The notes under the pieces are model-generated. The model had not been told where the DNA came from. It worked only from the letters and a program-made list of their open reading frames with translations, and ran no database searches. Positions 46,926-57,424 of a stretch of 64,000 nucleotides of DNA are shown here, piece after piece. Within the stretch, counting starts at the first letter, position 1, and each line of letters begins with the position of its first letter. The translations under genes were made by a program, and so were the position numbers. Origin of the DNA: Guyanagaster necrorhizus (Eukaryota > Basidiomycota > Agaricomycetes > Agaricales > Physalacriaceae); contig NW_025064900.1 in the NCBI RefSeq assembly GCF_019112545.1, forward strand, positions 463,660 to 527,659. The letters are read 5' to 3'.

Positions 46926-49900
46926 GAACAGGAGTAGAGAACCCCACCAGTTGGCTAAAGCCATTTGATACTGAATGGACTTGGCAAGCCATCAAAGATA
47001 TAAAGGATGAAGCAATAGCAAAGGCTGTACTCAAGAATTAGATACATAAAATCTGAGCTGAGGAAGTGATTGATGATATGATCACTGGAATGTGAGTAGC
47101 CAAATGATGCTGAGCCTTAGAATGGCTCGATGAACTATATGGACCACAAAAATTTATCTGCTGATTCAAATCTCTAGGGCAAGACCTATTGGCAAAGGCT
47201 CAGATCGAGACACTAACATCCTGATCCATCCATGCAGTCACAGCCTTAATTAACAGTGGCTGCACTGGAAGTTCAATTAATCAAGCTTTTGTCAATAAGC
47301 ACAAACTCCCCACATGGGCAACAGCAGCACCTATTCCAGTCTACAACATAGATAGGACAAAAAATCAAGTGGGATCAATCACTAAATATGTCGAACTCAG
47401 GCTCACTATTGGCAATCATTCAGAATGAATCAATTTAGCAGTAACTGACTTAGGTACCAAGGAAATATTCCTTGGACATGATTGGCTGATTTGACACAAT
47501 CTGCTAATCAACTGAAAAACTGGCTGCATCATCTTCACTCAATGTTGATACTGGGAGATTCCATTTGAACTGCCAGACAAGGATCTCAAGGACCAGTGGG
47601 ATGAGGAAATGGAGGAAGATGAAATAATTCTCACCATCGACCTCCAAAGGGCCATCAGCATTTGAGCAATGCACTATGCTAATGACCTAGCAGCCAAAGC
47701 CAATGCTGACAAGAAGGAAAGGATGTTCGAGGAAATGGTACCTGAATGGATTCAGGACTATTGGGACTTATTCAAAAAAGAGAGTTTTGATGAATTACCT
47801 GACCTAAAATCTTGGGACCATGCCATAGAATTAATCTCTAATTTGAATGCCAACCTGGACTGCAAGTGCTATCCACTTGGCAACAACGAGCAACAAGAGC
47901 TAGATAAGTTTCTTAAAGAAAACTTATCCAGTGGAAGAATCCAATCATCAAAATCACCAATGGCCTCACCCTTCTTCTTTGTCAAGAAGAAAGATGGAAA
48001 ACTCTGACTGGTACAGGATTATCAGAAGCTTAACAAGATGATGATCAAGAATCATTATCTGCTTCCTTTAATTTCAGAGTTGATGGACAAACTCTAAGAT
48101 GCCAAATACTACACTAAATTAGATGTTCGATGAGGGTATAACAATGTGTGCATCAAAGAAGGCAATAAGTGGAAGGCCACTTTTCAAACTAACTGCAGTT
48201 TGTTTAAACCAACAGTTATGTTCTTTGGACTCACCAACTCACCCACCACATTCCAGTGGATGATGAATGACATCTTCAAAGATCTCATTGCCACAGAGAA
48301 GGTAACAATCTACTTAGATGACATTCTCATCATGTTAAGGACCAAGGAGGAACACCAAAGGCTAGTATGACAAGTACTAACCTTGATGAGAAAACATTAA
48401 CTTTTCCTTAAGGCTGAGAAATGTGAATTCAAGGTATTAGAAACTGAATATCTCAGAGTCATTATCAGTGAAGGAAGCATCAGGATGGATCCCATCAAAG
48501 TGGCAGGAGTAACTGAATGGCCAGAACTGATGAAGAAGAAGAAACTACAATCATTTCTTGGTTTCACCAACTTCTATCACCGATTCATCTGGTGAAGAGG
48601 ATCTGTGCATGTGCAAAATGAAAACAGATACAGCAGAGTGTTATCCACTGTCCATACTCACACCAACACACACACACAAAACTCTTAGTTCATGGGGGGG
48701 ATTATAATGTGATAAAAGTAGCAATCAACAAATATAATTGTCTTCTTCAATGAGATCACAGCACATGAACAGTAATAGCATGCTTACAACAGTCCAAGGC
48801 CTTTCTAAGTCTCAAAGCTTTTCATTTTATCAAAGCAAGAGGTGGCAACTGATGTTGCTGGGCCTCAAGGCAAAGAGTACTGCAGTTCAATACAATATGT
48901 CGAAACACTCCTTCAAAACTCTCAAATGGTTCCAAGCACAGCTCAGATCAACTCAAATCCCTAACGCACACAATACACAACTTGAAGCTTTGTGCTCTAA
49001 GCAGAAACCAATCACAAACACATCCACAAGTGACCAAAAGCACAGATCTCTGTTCACAAGTTTGCAAACTGATTGTAGACCCACAGGATTCAAACCTATG
49101 TGATCCAGAGACACAAACACAATAAAATCCCATCCAACAGACCAAAGGGTTTGAACCTCTGCCACCTGTAGTGCTGTGCATCACCAATACCTCAAAAACT
49201 CAAGATGATGCCCTTCAGACACTGCTCTCTTATTCTCAGGTTAAAGTGCAATCCAAAACCTCTTATCAAACTGGACTCAAGTTCTTCATGAGCTTCAATG
49301 CCTCGCTTAGTTCTCACAGCACTCTTAATGATATCAATAATCAGTTTATTCTCTCACCTGGGGTTACTAACACAAGCTTAGAGCCAGAGTGCAAGGCTTT
49401 CTGTGCCCAATACATCACAACTGTGGGAGGGTCAGAAACTCCCTCTCCCAGTCATATGATACCATATTTAAATACTCTACTAGGATACTTACTAATACAA
49501 TCCTACTATAGTATCCTCAAAGCATGAGACTCCATGCCAGATCCCACAGATATTATTTGCATGCATATTGCAGTTACCATGCTTATTCTCTTCTGGGCAA
49601 TGACTGCCCACTGTTCCTTCACTAGCTGACATCAGCTAGCTGGCCTCACCAGGTCTGCTCACTTTCCTATTTCTCTGGTGACATTTCTGATATCAGTAAA
49701 CTGTTCCAGACCCCCAGAGTTATTTCTTGTGCCAGGAGCCAGCCACAATGGCTATGTTCTGCTTCTCTGTGTCCAACCAGTCATTCCATCTGACTCACCA
49801 AAGGTGCCATTTCTTGGTATGATGCAAAGTCCCTCATTGTGTAATGCATGCTAAGGCATCATATGTATGCATGCAAGGCTCAGAGTGGTACCCACACTAT

Positions 49901-52646
49901 TCATTTCTGGAGTAATATTCCTCTACTTGTTAGCTTGTTGTCATCCATCTATTCCTCTATTCAATACCCATTACTCAGATATCTTTCTTTGGGTCTCAGT
50001 TCTCTGTTCTAAAGCATGTCCCATCAGGGCATCAATAGCTGTGCATCTTTGATCAATGTGATCAGACTTGCTGATTATATTTTGATCATAGTCTTTTTAT
50101 TTTTAGCATGTCCTCTTATAATAGTATTGGTGCATTTAGGGCCAAGTGCTGGGATCTCACATGCAGCCTAACCCCTCTGGTATTAGTCTGTTACTAGGCC
50201 ATGCACTCTGCTTATTGTTACTTCAGTTTATCATTATAATAGCTAGGTTTCTGTGCGCTCTAGTCCTATTTTCTGTTACATGCTTACTGGACTGAAATGC
50301 AGTCCATGTATTCGCAATTTTCACAATTTTACATGCCTGAACATGGAGAGGGCATGTCATCAGGATTACAGCAAAATAGTCTGACCAATGACACAATTAA
50401 CTGGAAATTCCCCATAGGCCTGGAGAATTTCCCAATGAGTAGCATTTGATAATCTTAAACACCAACTGGCTGAAGATGTCATCCTGGCCATACCAAGCCA
50501 GGATGGAAAGTTTAGGGTGGAAGCGGACTCCAGTGAAGATGCCATCAGAGCCATTCTCTCACAAGAACAGAATGACAGATGGTAACCTGTTGCTTTCATG
50601 TCAAAGGCACTCACCATGACTGAGTGGAACTATAAAATTTATGACAAGGAACTCCTTGCCATAATGCTTGCTCTTGCCCAGTGATGGCATTACCTCATTG
50701 GAGTCATCAAGACTTTTGAAATCTGGACAGATCACCAGAACTTGCAGTACTTCTGACAACCCCAAAAACTCAATTGCTGACAAGCCAGATGGGTCACAGA
50801 ATTATCTGAGTATGAATATACATTATACCACAAGGCTGATGCAGCAAACAAGAATGCTGATTTCCTCAGCTGCAGGGCAGATCATGATCAAGGAGGAGAT
50901 AACAACAAAGAGGTCATATTATTACGACCAAAACACTTCTGTGCTATAATCATGCCCATGGAAGAAGAAATGCATGAGCACATCAAGAGCACCACTTGGA
51001 ATACCCATAAGTGGGACCAAAGAATTGCTCCATCACTCAATCATAAGCAGGGCTTAAAAAAGAAAGGGAGATTAATCCATTATGATGGACAGATCTATAT
51101 TCCAAGGGATCAAGGACTTCATGGTGATATCATCACCACCTGTCATGACCATGCAACTGCTGGACACCCCAGAATCGCTAAAACCAAGGAATTAGTCCTC
51201 AGGGAATATTAGTGGCCAAAAATGGATCATAATATCATCTGATATGTCAAAGCCTGTGAAGTTTGCCAATGAGGTAAGACTTTAACATAATCTAAAGCAG
51301 CTCCACTCCATCTGAATGAGGTTCCATCATCACCATGGACTCACATCTCGGTGGATATGATAACTAGACTTCCTGAAAGTGATGGCTATGATGCAATCAT
51401 CATTATAGTCAATCACTTCTCAAAGGTGATCATCCTAATCGCCTGCTCAATAGAACTAACATCAGAAGGATGGGCAAAAATCCTATGAGACAAGATATAT
51501 GCAAAGTATGGCATGCCTCAAGTAGTGATTTCAGACAGAGGACTCCAATTCATATCTAAATTTTTGGACAACCTATATCAACTACTCAATATCAAACAAA
51601 ATGCTTCAACAGCATACCACCCATAGACAGATGGTCAAACCAAACAGGCCAATCAGGAAATTGAAAAGTATCTATGACTTTTCATTAACTATCAATAAGA
51701 TGATTAGACAGAGTGGCTAGCACTAGCTGCTTTCCAACATAATAACAGGGTTCACTCAGCAACAGGCAGAACACTATTCTTTGTGAACTATGGATAGAAC
51801 CCATCAGTTGCGCAAAGTGAACAGAAACATACAACAACCCCAGCATCTTTGAACTTTGCATCAGAAATGGCAAAAATCTACAAGGAGACGAAGGCAGCCC
51901 TTGAAAAAACTGCTGCATCAATGAAAAAACAATACAATAAACACTGCCGACTGGCTCACCAATATTCAACCAATGACAAAGTTTAGTTAGACATCACAAA
52001 CCTTCATCTCCCATGGCCAAAATAGAAACCAGTAGACAAACAAATAGGACCATTCAAAGTCGTCGCCAAGATTGGCAACTCCACATATAAGCTGCAATTA
52101 CCAGCAACTTGGAAAGTTCACAATGTTTTCAATGAAACATTGTTGACACCATATATTGCACCAGCCTTTTTAAACTAAGAATAGCCATCACCACTACCAC
52201 CACCAGAACTCATCAATGATAAAGAACATTATGAAATTGATGAAGTGCTTAACCACAAAACACAAAAGGTTAAAGCATGAGGCAGAGGCATAAAAACAAC
52301 TGTTGACTATTTAGTCAGCTAGAAAGGATATGGCCCAGAATCAAACCAATGGGTCAATAAGAAATATATGGACATGGAACAAGTAATCTATGACTATGAA
52401 CAATGAATCAATAAAGTGGACATAGAGGAGGTCATATCCAATATTATCTCTGATCAAATACATCCATCTGCAGCCAAAGTCTTCATGAACCTGCAATCAA
52501 AAACAACAGGTACAGAAGATAGAGATGCTGATGCTGCAATAGATGAGCCAGAAATGGTGCAGACAGATAGCGAAGAGCAATCTGATGGTGGGACACAGGT
52601 CCAGCAGATTGGCCATCTGCAACAGGCCAAAGACACTTATGCCTAA
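46926..52646 (+). pseudogene. G5 Pol remnant, split by repeat D3: protease, RT / RNase H, integrase, chromodomain
   Basis: Protease ALINSGCTGSSIN (about 47243-47281), Asp to Asn. RT left of D3: [11 protein letters not shown] (about 47974-48006), FFGLTNSPTTFQWMMNDIF (about 48221-48277) and YLDDILIM with an intact catalytic pair (about 48311-48335), ending at FIW just before D3. After D3: DYSKIV, RNase H (VEADSSEDAIRAILSQ, TDHQNLQYF), the integrase zinc site (HDHATAGH...CEVCQ, about 51147-51270), HISVDMIT (first Asp intact), VISDRGLQF (second Asp) and NQEIEKYL (Glu intact). GPFKVVAKIGNSTYKLQLP (about 52050-52105) precedes a chromodomain, DYLVS*KGYGPESNQWVNKKYM (about 52300-52370). Confidence 0.87.
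48593..50359 (-). repeat. Repeat D3, third copy of the 1.77-kb repeat, inverted, inside G5 Pol
   Basis: Reverse-orientation copy of D1/D2 inserted between FIW and DYSKIV codons of G5 RT. Flanks TCTGG (48588-48592) and TCAGG (50360-50364) look like a 5-bp duplication with one change, though a 1-bp deletion is also needed to restore the host sequence. The hairpin is at about 50292, and the T-arm-like motifs are at 49086-49096 and 49147-49157 (minus strand). Confidence 0.75.
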
Positions 52647-52683
52647 ATTAACCATCAGGACAATGGTCTTAAGGAGGGGGTAA

Positions 52684-53213
52684 TATTATAATTTTTCCTG
52701 ATTTTCTTTTAATTTCTTTTCTTTTTCCTCAGAAATGACCTCTATCTTTGCTTAGTCAGAGTGCTTAGGCCAGCGCTTAGGATCATGGGAATGCTTAGCT
52801 CAGCAACCCAGTCAGTCATTGTTCTACTGTGCTGCTGTATGCTGTGAAAAGAGAGACAATGCTCCTTTTGTTCTCAAACTGCAGCATAGCAGTAACAGCA
52901 CAACAGCAGGACAACAGCTTTTGTGGAGAGCCTGACAACAGCAGGGGTAACAGCTCCATAACAGACAATATCTTTTGTGAAACTTCTATTAATAACCCAA
53001 CAACAGAACAGTATTTAAGTAGGTTAGCTCTTGCTGTAATACCCTAGCTTCGAGCTAAAGTTTATTCTTCACTATCTACTCTTGAGTGACTTGCCAATGC
53101 CTTGACTACACAACTCTATTAATACATCAGTGAACTCAGTCAGTCTAACCTGAAGTGCGAGGTTCTGAACTATTTATCACATGTTGATAGTCACATGAGA
53201 TTTGGGCTTAACA
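52684..53213 (+). repeat. 3' LTR of G5 (530 bp)
   Basis: Preceded by the polypurine tract AAGGAGGGGGTAA (52671-52683). It begins TATTATAATTTTTCC (TG degraded to TA) and ends GGGCTTAACA. It carries the only uneroded R start in the window, AGCTTCGAGCTAA at 53046-53058, and TATTTAA at 53012-53018. Confidence 0.9.
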
Positions 53214-53218
53214 ATATC

Positions 53219-54866
53219 AGCTTATATTCTTCCACAGCATCACTACTTTTTTCTGATACAGCCTTTCAAACTCCTTAGTCTTTGTCCTTTGTACTTTCTC
53301 CTCCAGTGCTTCTTTGTCTATGTCTCTGAATTTGACCCATATATTAGGAGACATGTCCTCCTTGTCCTCCTCATCTTCCTCATCCTATCTGCTTATTTCA
53401 CTCTCCTTAAGATAGTCAGCAGGCAGGTCCTAACTGAGTGGTTCAAGAACTCTGAGAGTCACTGGAGAGCTCTCTGTCATTCCCAATTCTAGTCCTACTG
53501 GATTGAAGAGCAGGCTGTCATCAAGATCAAGAGAGTCTAGCTTGCTCAGACCTCTGAGACCTTTTCCCCTCTCCTTCATTCACTAGTCCCATGCTATATT
53601 GGCAAAAGTCTCAGTAGAATCTGTTATTGAGGAAAAGAGTAGTGATATGATTCTGTAAGAATCATTGGAGGGCTTGGTTAGAGACCTTTGCTCCTGGAGA
53701 AACTCAGAGCCTATATTCTGCAATAATAGAGCTAATATTTGAGAGAGTGTGTCAGTACTACTGATACTGATACTCTCCTCATAGGTTGATGGGGAGGGTT
53801 CATAGTCATAGTAGTAATCATTGTCTCTATTGATGTTGTTGTTACTGATGTTTCTGGCCTCATTGGCAGTGAGGACTTTAGAGTTACTCCAGTGATCCAT
53901 GGACTATAGATCAGGGTTGTCTGGTCTCCACTCCTGAGGACCACTGTCTTCATCATCAGACTCTAAATAGAGTCTATAGTGGTCAGATAGAGCTGAGCCT
54001 CACTCTGTGGCCTGTTCTATTTGTTCCCATTGTTAGTACCAAGCCTCATACTGGAGGTGCTCATGCTTCTCCTATCACTGGGCCAGTTCTTCTTCATAGA
54101 GGTCATCAACCTCTCATTCATCCTCAGCCTGCTCAATCTGTGCAAGCTCAGCCAGTTGGTCAAAGATGTTTTTGTTATCAAAGTTGATCCTCTCTTCTCT
54201 TTCTGACTCACCTGGGGAGTTTGGGGTTGATGGAATGGGGCTGGAGGTTAGAGAGAGAGGACTGATTCAGGGAGTGATGTATCTAGAGTATATGTCAATG
54301 ACAATTCTTCAAGCATCCTCAATGGAGTCTCTGGTACAGTCTCCAATGCCAGACTTACAGAGAGTGGTGAAAGAATCAGGGGATGGCAACTGCTCAAAGA
54401 AGTCACTGGAGAGGTTTTTGTCCTCTCAATTAGAGATGGAGGGCAGGACCCAAAGCATTCACATTGGGGTCCCTCATGGGTTTCTAAACTCTGTGACCCT
54501 ACAATGCTTATCATCTCAGCTAACTGCTTTAAGGGGTCTGACTGGTCTGAGTTCTTCTTCTTAAGTGCTCTCTTCATTCACACCATTAGGCCTGACCTTG
54601 AATATGATTCCATGTTTGGGCTGAAAGAAGACTTGGGCAGAGGGAGAGATGTTGTAGAGGAGGAGGTCAGAGATGACATTGCAGAAAATATGTTGGATCT
54701 GCTGAAAAGATTGATAGTGCCCGACTATCTAAGATGTGATAAACTGATGTCCATGACAGAGTGTGATGATGTCTAGTAAACTTAGAAGCATTCCAATGAT
54801 AAAAGCTATGAGCTTAAAAAAGTCATCTGTGAGATCAGAAGTAGTAGTAATGTTGATGGCAGGCAT
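53219..54866 (-). pseudogene. G4 Gag remnant, N-terminal section
   Basis: The start is ATG at 54866 on the minus strand (MPAINITTTSDLTDDFF), with the hydrophobic stretch LIAFIIGMLLSLLDIITLC at about 54756-54812. A stop follows within about 20 codons. Downstream are low-complexity Ser/Gln-rich and acidic segments (for example 53583-53900), reaching the G5 insertion. The start sits about 60 bp after the 5' LTR, the same distance as in G1 and G5. Confidence 0.8.
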
Positions 54867-54910
54867 TCAGTTTCCTTCACTTGTGATGGGCATGAGAAAA
54901 GAGAAGTTGA

Positions 54911-54924
54911 AGCCTCAAACTAAA
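54911..54924 (-). promoter_or_regulatory. Putative self-priming primer-binding site of G4
   Basis: On the minus strand TTAGTTTGAGGCT (54923-54911) directly follows the 5' LTR. It differs from the G1/G5 site at three positions. It pairs with 11 of 13 bases of the G4 R start as read in the 3' LTR (34628-34616), including a compensating change that CG decay does not explain. Confidence 0.55.
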
Positions 54925-55433
54925 TATTAGGGCCAAGTGACATATAGTCACTATCACATAGTAAACAGAAGCTGTATCACATTGGTACAATCACTTTTAA
55001 GTCTGATGATAGTGAATATTATGTCTCAAGGTCTATACCGGTAGACTTGAGTAAGTGAGTGTAATAAAAGAATAGTTTGAGATTAGAGATACATAGTGCT
55101 ATTGACACTACTTATATATCTTTAGCCTCATTGCTAAATATACTACTACTAATAATTGTAAGTGTCTGCACTATAGTGCTTATTGTACTAGTGAAGCAGT
55201 GCTATCTATAAAAAGTTAATTGTGCATTATAGTGTTCATTGTCTGAGAGACAGTGTTGTCCACAAAAGAGGTATTGTGTGGTTGTTGGAGCAGCACTATA
55301 ATACAAGAGACAATGGCTGATTGTGCTGACCAACACTGTCTCACAGTCCTAAGCACTGATGTAGGTGCCCTGACTAAGCATAAATAGGGGTTAATACTGT
55401 GAAATTAGAGAGAAGGTGAGAAAAATCATAACA
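54925..55433 (-). repeat. 5' LTR of G4 (509 bp)
   Basis: Plus-strand reading TATTAGGGCCAAG ... AAATCATAACA; same length as the LTR at 34468-34976 and alignable end to end. The left terminal TG is degraded to TA. Followed by the GATCA duplication and resumed G3 Gag. Confidence 0.88.
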
Positions 55434-55438
55434 GATCA

Positions 55439-56905
55439 TCCTCATCTTTAGTTACTTTATTTTGCAGTGATTGTCCTCTGAGCAACCAGCTTCCTTGGCT
55501 CATTCATAGGTTTCAGAAATCAATAGGCCATAGTGGTTCTTGAGATGTCAGACATGTGAGCTGAGGTATGAGTTGTTGGCCCAGGAGCTTAGATAGAGGG
55601 TGCCTGGAGCCAGTGGTTCAGATGGAGGAAGCCAAATATACAGCATGGTTGGATGAGATTAGTGGAATGTTCAATATAGATTGAACCTTATGCTTGTAGG
55701 CTGGCAGGTCTTTGAGCTGATTCTCAGGGTGCATTCTGTTGTAGATATAAATGGCTTAGTTAATAGCAGTATACTGTAAAATATATTATTTTTTATCATT
55801 GTCTATGACTGAATATTTCCTTTCTAAGAGAGTCATTAGTCAGCTGATGTTCCACTATAACTTCACTACTCCTTCTCAATACAATCCTTTAAATTCTTCT
55901 TCCTGACTCTGATGGATTTCTTTTTCAAGCACTTCTTTGTCAGTGTCTCTATATTGCAGCCAGAAGTCAATCTCAGCCAGAACATTCTCCTCATCCTTGT
56001 TATCCCCTTTGTCTCCATTATTCTCCTCACTCTCCTTGAGAAAGTCAGTGGATGGGTCATAGATTGATGGCTTGAGAGCTCTGACTATTGCTGGAGAGCT
56101 TCTGGTTGATTCAGAATTCAGTTTCTGCATTGGTAGTTCTAGAAGAAGGCTGCTGGCAAGATCAGAAAGATTTAACCCCTCTGTCTGTTTCACATGTTTT
56201 TTCTCTCTCTATTTCCTGGCTATATCAGTGGAAGTCCCTGTAGAACTGCTCATTAAGGAAGAGAGCAGCAATACATCTGTGTAAGAACCTTCAGAGGGCT
56301 CAGTCAGATATTCTAGCCCTTGAGGATACTTGGATACTGTATTTTTCAAGGATTGAACTGGCATCAGAGAGAAGAAAAGCATCACTGTTGATGCTTTTGT
56401 TGTAACTGAGAGAGAGGGGTTTATTGGGTTGCTGAGCTTCTTCTGTGCTAATGACCTCAGTGAATCTGCTCCAAGGGTTGTCTTCATTGTCTGATCCTCA
56501 CTCATGAGGACTGCTGTCTTTGCTTTCAGTGTATAGTCCATAGTACTCAGATGGGGCCAAGCCCCACTTTACTGCCTGTACTTCTTGCTGCTCTTGTCTG
56601 TACTATGCATTGTAGTGATCTTCATCAGCCTCCTGCTGTTGATGGTCAAGCTCTTCCTCCTCAAGCTGGTTGAAGTATTCTTTTCTGTCCATCTGCTTGA
56701 TGTCTCATCATACAGAGTAGTCAAAGTTGGATAGATAGAGGTTGCTGGGGGTTGATAGAAGGAGGCTGGGAGTCAGGAGTATGGGGCTTTCTCAAAGGGT
56801 GATATATCTGGACCTTTTTCCTTCAGTTTGTTGATCATCAATAGAGTCCCTGGCACAGTATCTAATGCCAGGCTCAGAGAGAGCAGTGGAAGGGTCAAGA
56901 GATAG
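55439..56905 (-). pseudogene. G3 Gag remnant, N-terminal-side section, between G4 and G6
   Basis: Continuation of the G3 Gag interrupted at 34467. Minus strand: the segment ending in the Tyr-Lys-rich KYSVID..K region, and the acidic stretch ESEENNGDKGDNKDEENVLAE (about 55960-56060) with the downstream ETDKEVLEKEIHQSQEEEFKGLY. Upstream Ser-rich sequence ends at 56905, where the G6 LTR begins. The expected N-terminal membrane segment lies beyond the window. Confidence 0.78.
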
Positions 56906-57424
56906 TGTTAAGCCCAAGCTCCACATGACTATCAACACATGATAAACAGTTCAGAACCTTGCACTTTGGGTTATACTGACTGAGTTCACTGGCATGTCAA
57001 TAGAGGTGTGTAGTCAAGGCAATTGCATGTTGCTCAAGATAGAATGGTAGAGAATAAACTTTAGTTCAAGACTAAGGTATTACAGCGAGAACTAAGCTAC
57101 TTAAATACTGTTCTGTTATCTGGCTATTAATATCTGTTCACAAAAGATATTGTCTGCTGTAGAGCTTGTTACCCCTGCTGTTGCCAGACTCTCCACAAAA
57201 GCTGTTGTCTTGCTGTTGTGCTGTTATTGTTGTGGTGCAAGGTGGGACAAAAAGAGCATTGTCTCTCCCTTCATAGTGCACAGCAATGCCCTAGGAGAGT
57301 GACTGACTGGGCTGCTGAGCTAAGCATTCCCATGGTCCTAAGCACTGGTTTAAGTGCCTTGACTAAGCAAAGATAAGGGTCATTCTTGAAGGAAAAAGAA
57401 AAGAAAATAGGAAAAATCGTAACA
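56906..57424 (-). repeat. 3' LTR of G6 (519 bp)
   Basis: Plus-strand reading TGTTAAGCCCAAG ... AAATCGTAACA followed by TTACCCCCTCCTTAAGACC. Same type as the G5 LTR (519 bp, with shared blocks around ACAAAAGCTGTTGTC and AGTGACTGACTGGG). The left flank is GATAG in G3 Gag. The R start is TTAGTTCAAGACT (plus strand, 57061-57073), partly eroded. Confidence 0.87.

Larger units (their letters stand above)
42867..53213 (+). mobile_element. Gypsy copy G5, full-length, nested in G4 Gag
   Basis: LTRs of 519 bp (42867-43385) and 530 bp (52684-53213) match along their full length except for one ~11-13 bp indel and mostly transition differences. Flanks ATACC (42862-42866) and ATATC (53214-53218) are a 5-bp target duplication with one C/T change. 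It contains repeat D3 (48593-50359). Removing D3 leaves about 8.6 kb. Its orientation is opposite to G4. Confidence 0.92.
34468..55433 (-). mobile_element. Gypsy copy G4, full-length, with both LTRs and two nested insertions
   Basis: LTRs of 509 bp each at 34468-34976 and 54925-55433 are near-identical over their whole length. Flanks are GATTA (34463-34467) and GATCA (55434-55438), a 5-bp target duplication with one C/T change. The inside is split by the pogo element (38872-41234) and by Gypsy G5 (42867-53213). Subtracting these leaves about 8.2 kb, the natural size of the family. The order on the minus strand is complete: 5' LTR, primer site, Gag, Pol, polypurine tract, 3' LTR. Confidence 0.9.

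Noticed and set aside
28978..57424. LTRs at 28978-29424 and 56906-57424 as the two LTRs of one G3 element
   Set aside because: They belong to different LTR types. The second is followed by the polypurine tract and chromodomain of G6, so it is the 3' LTR of G6.
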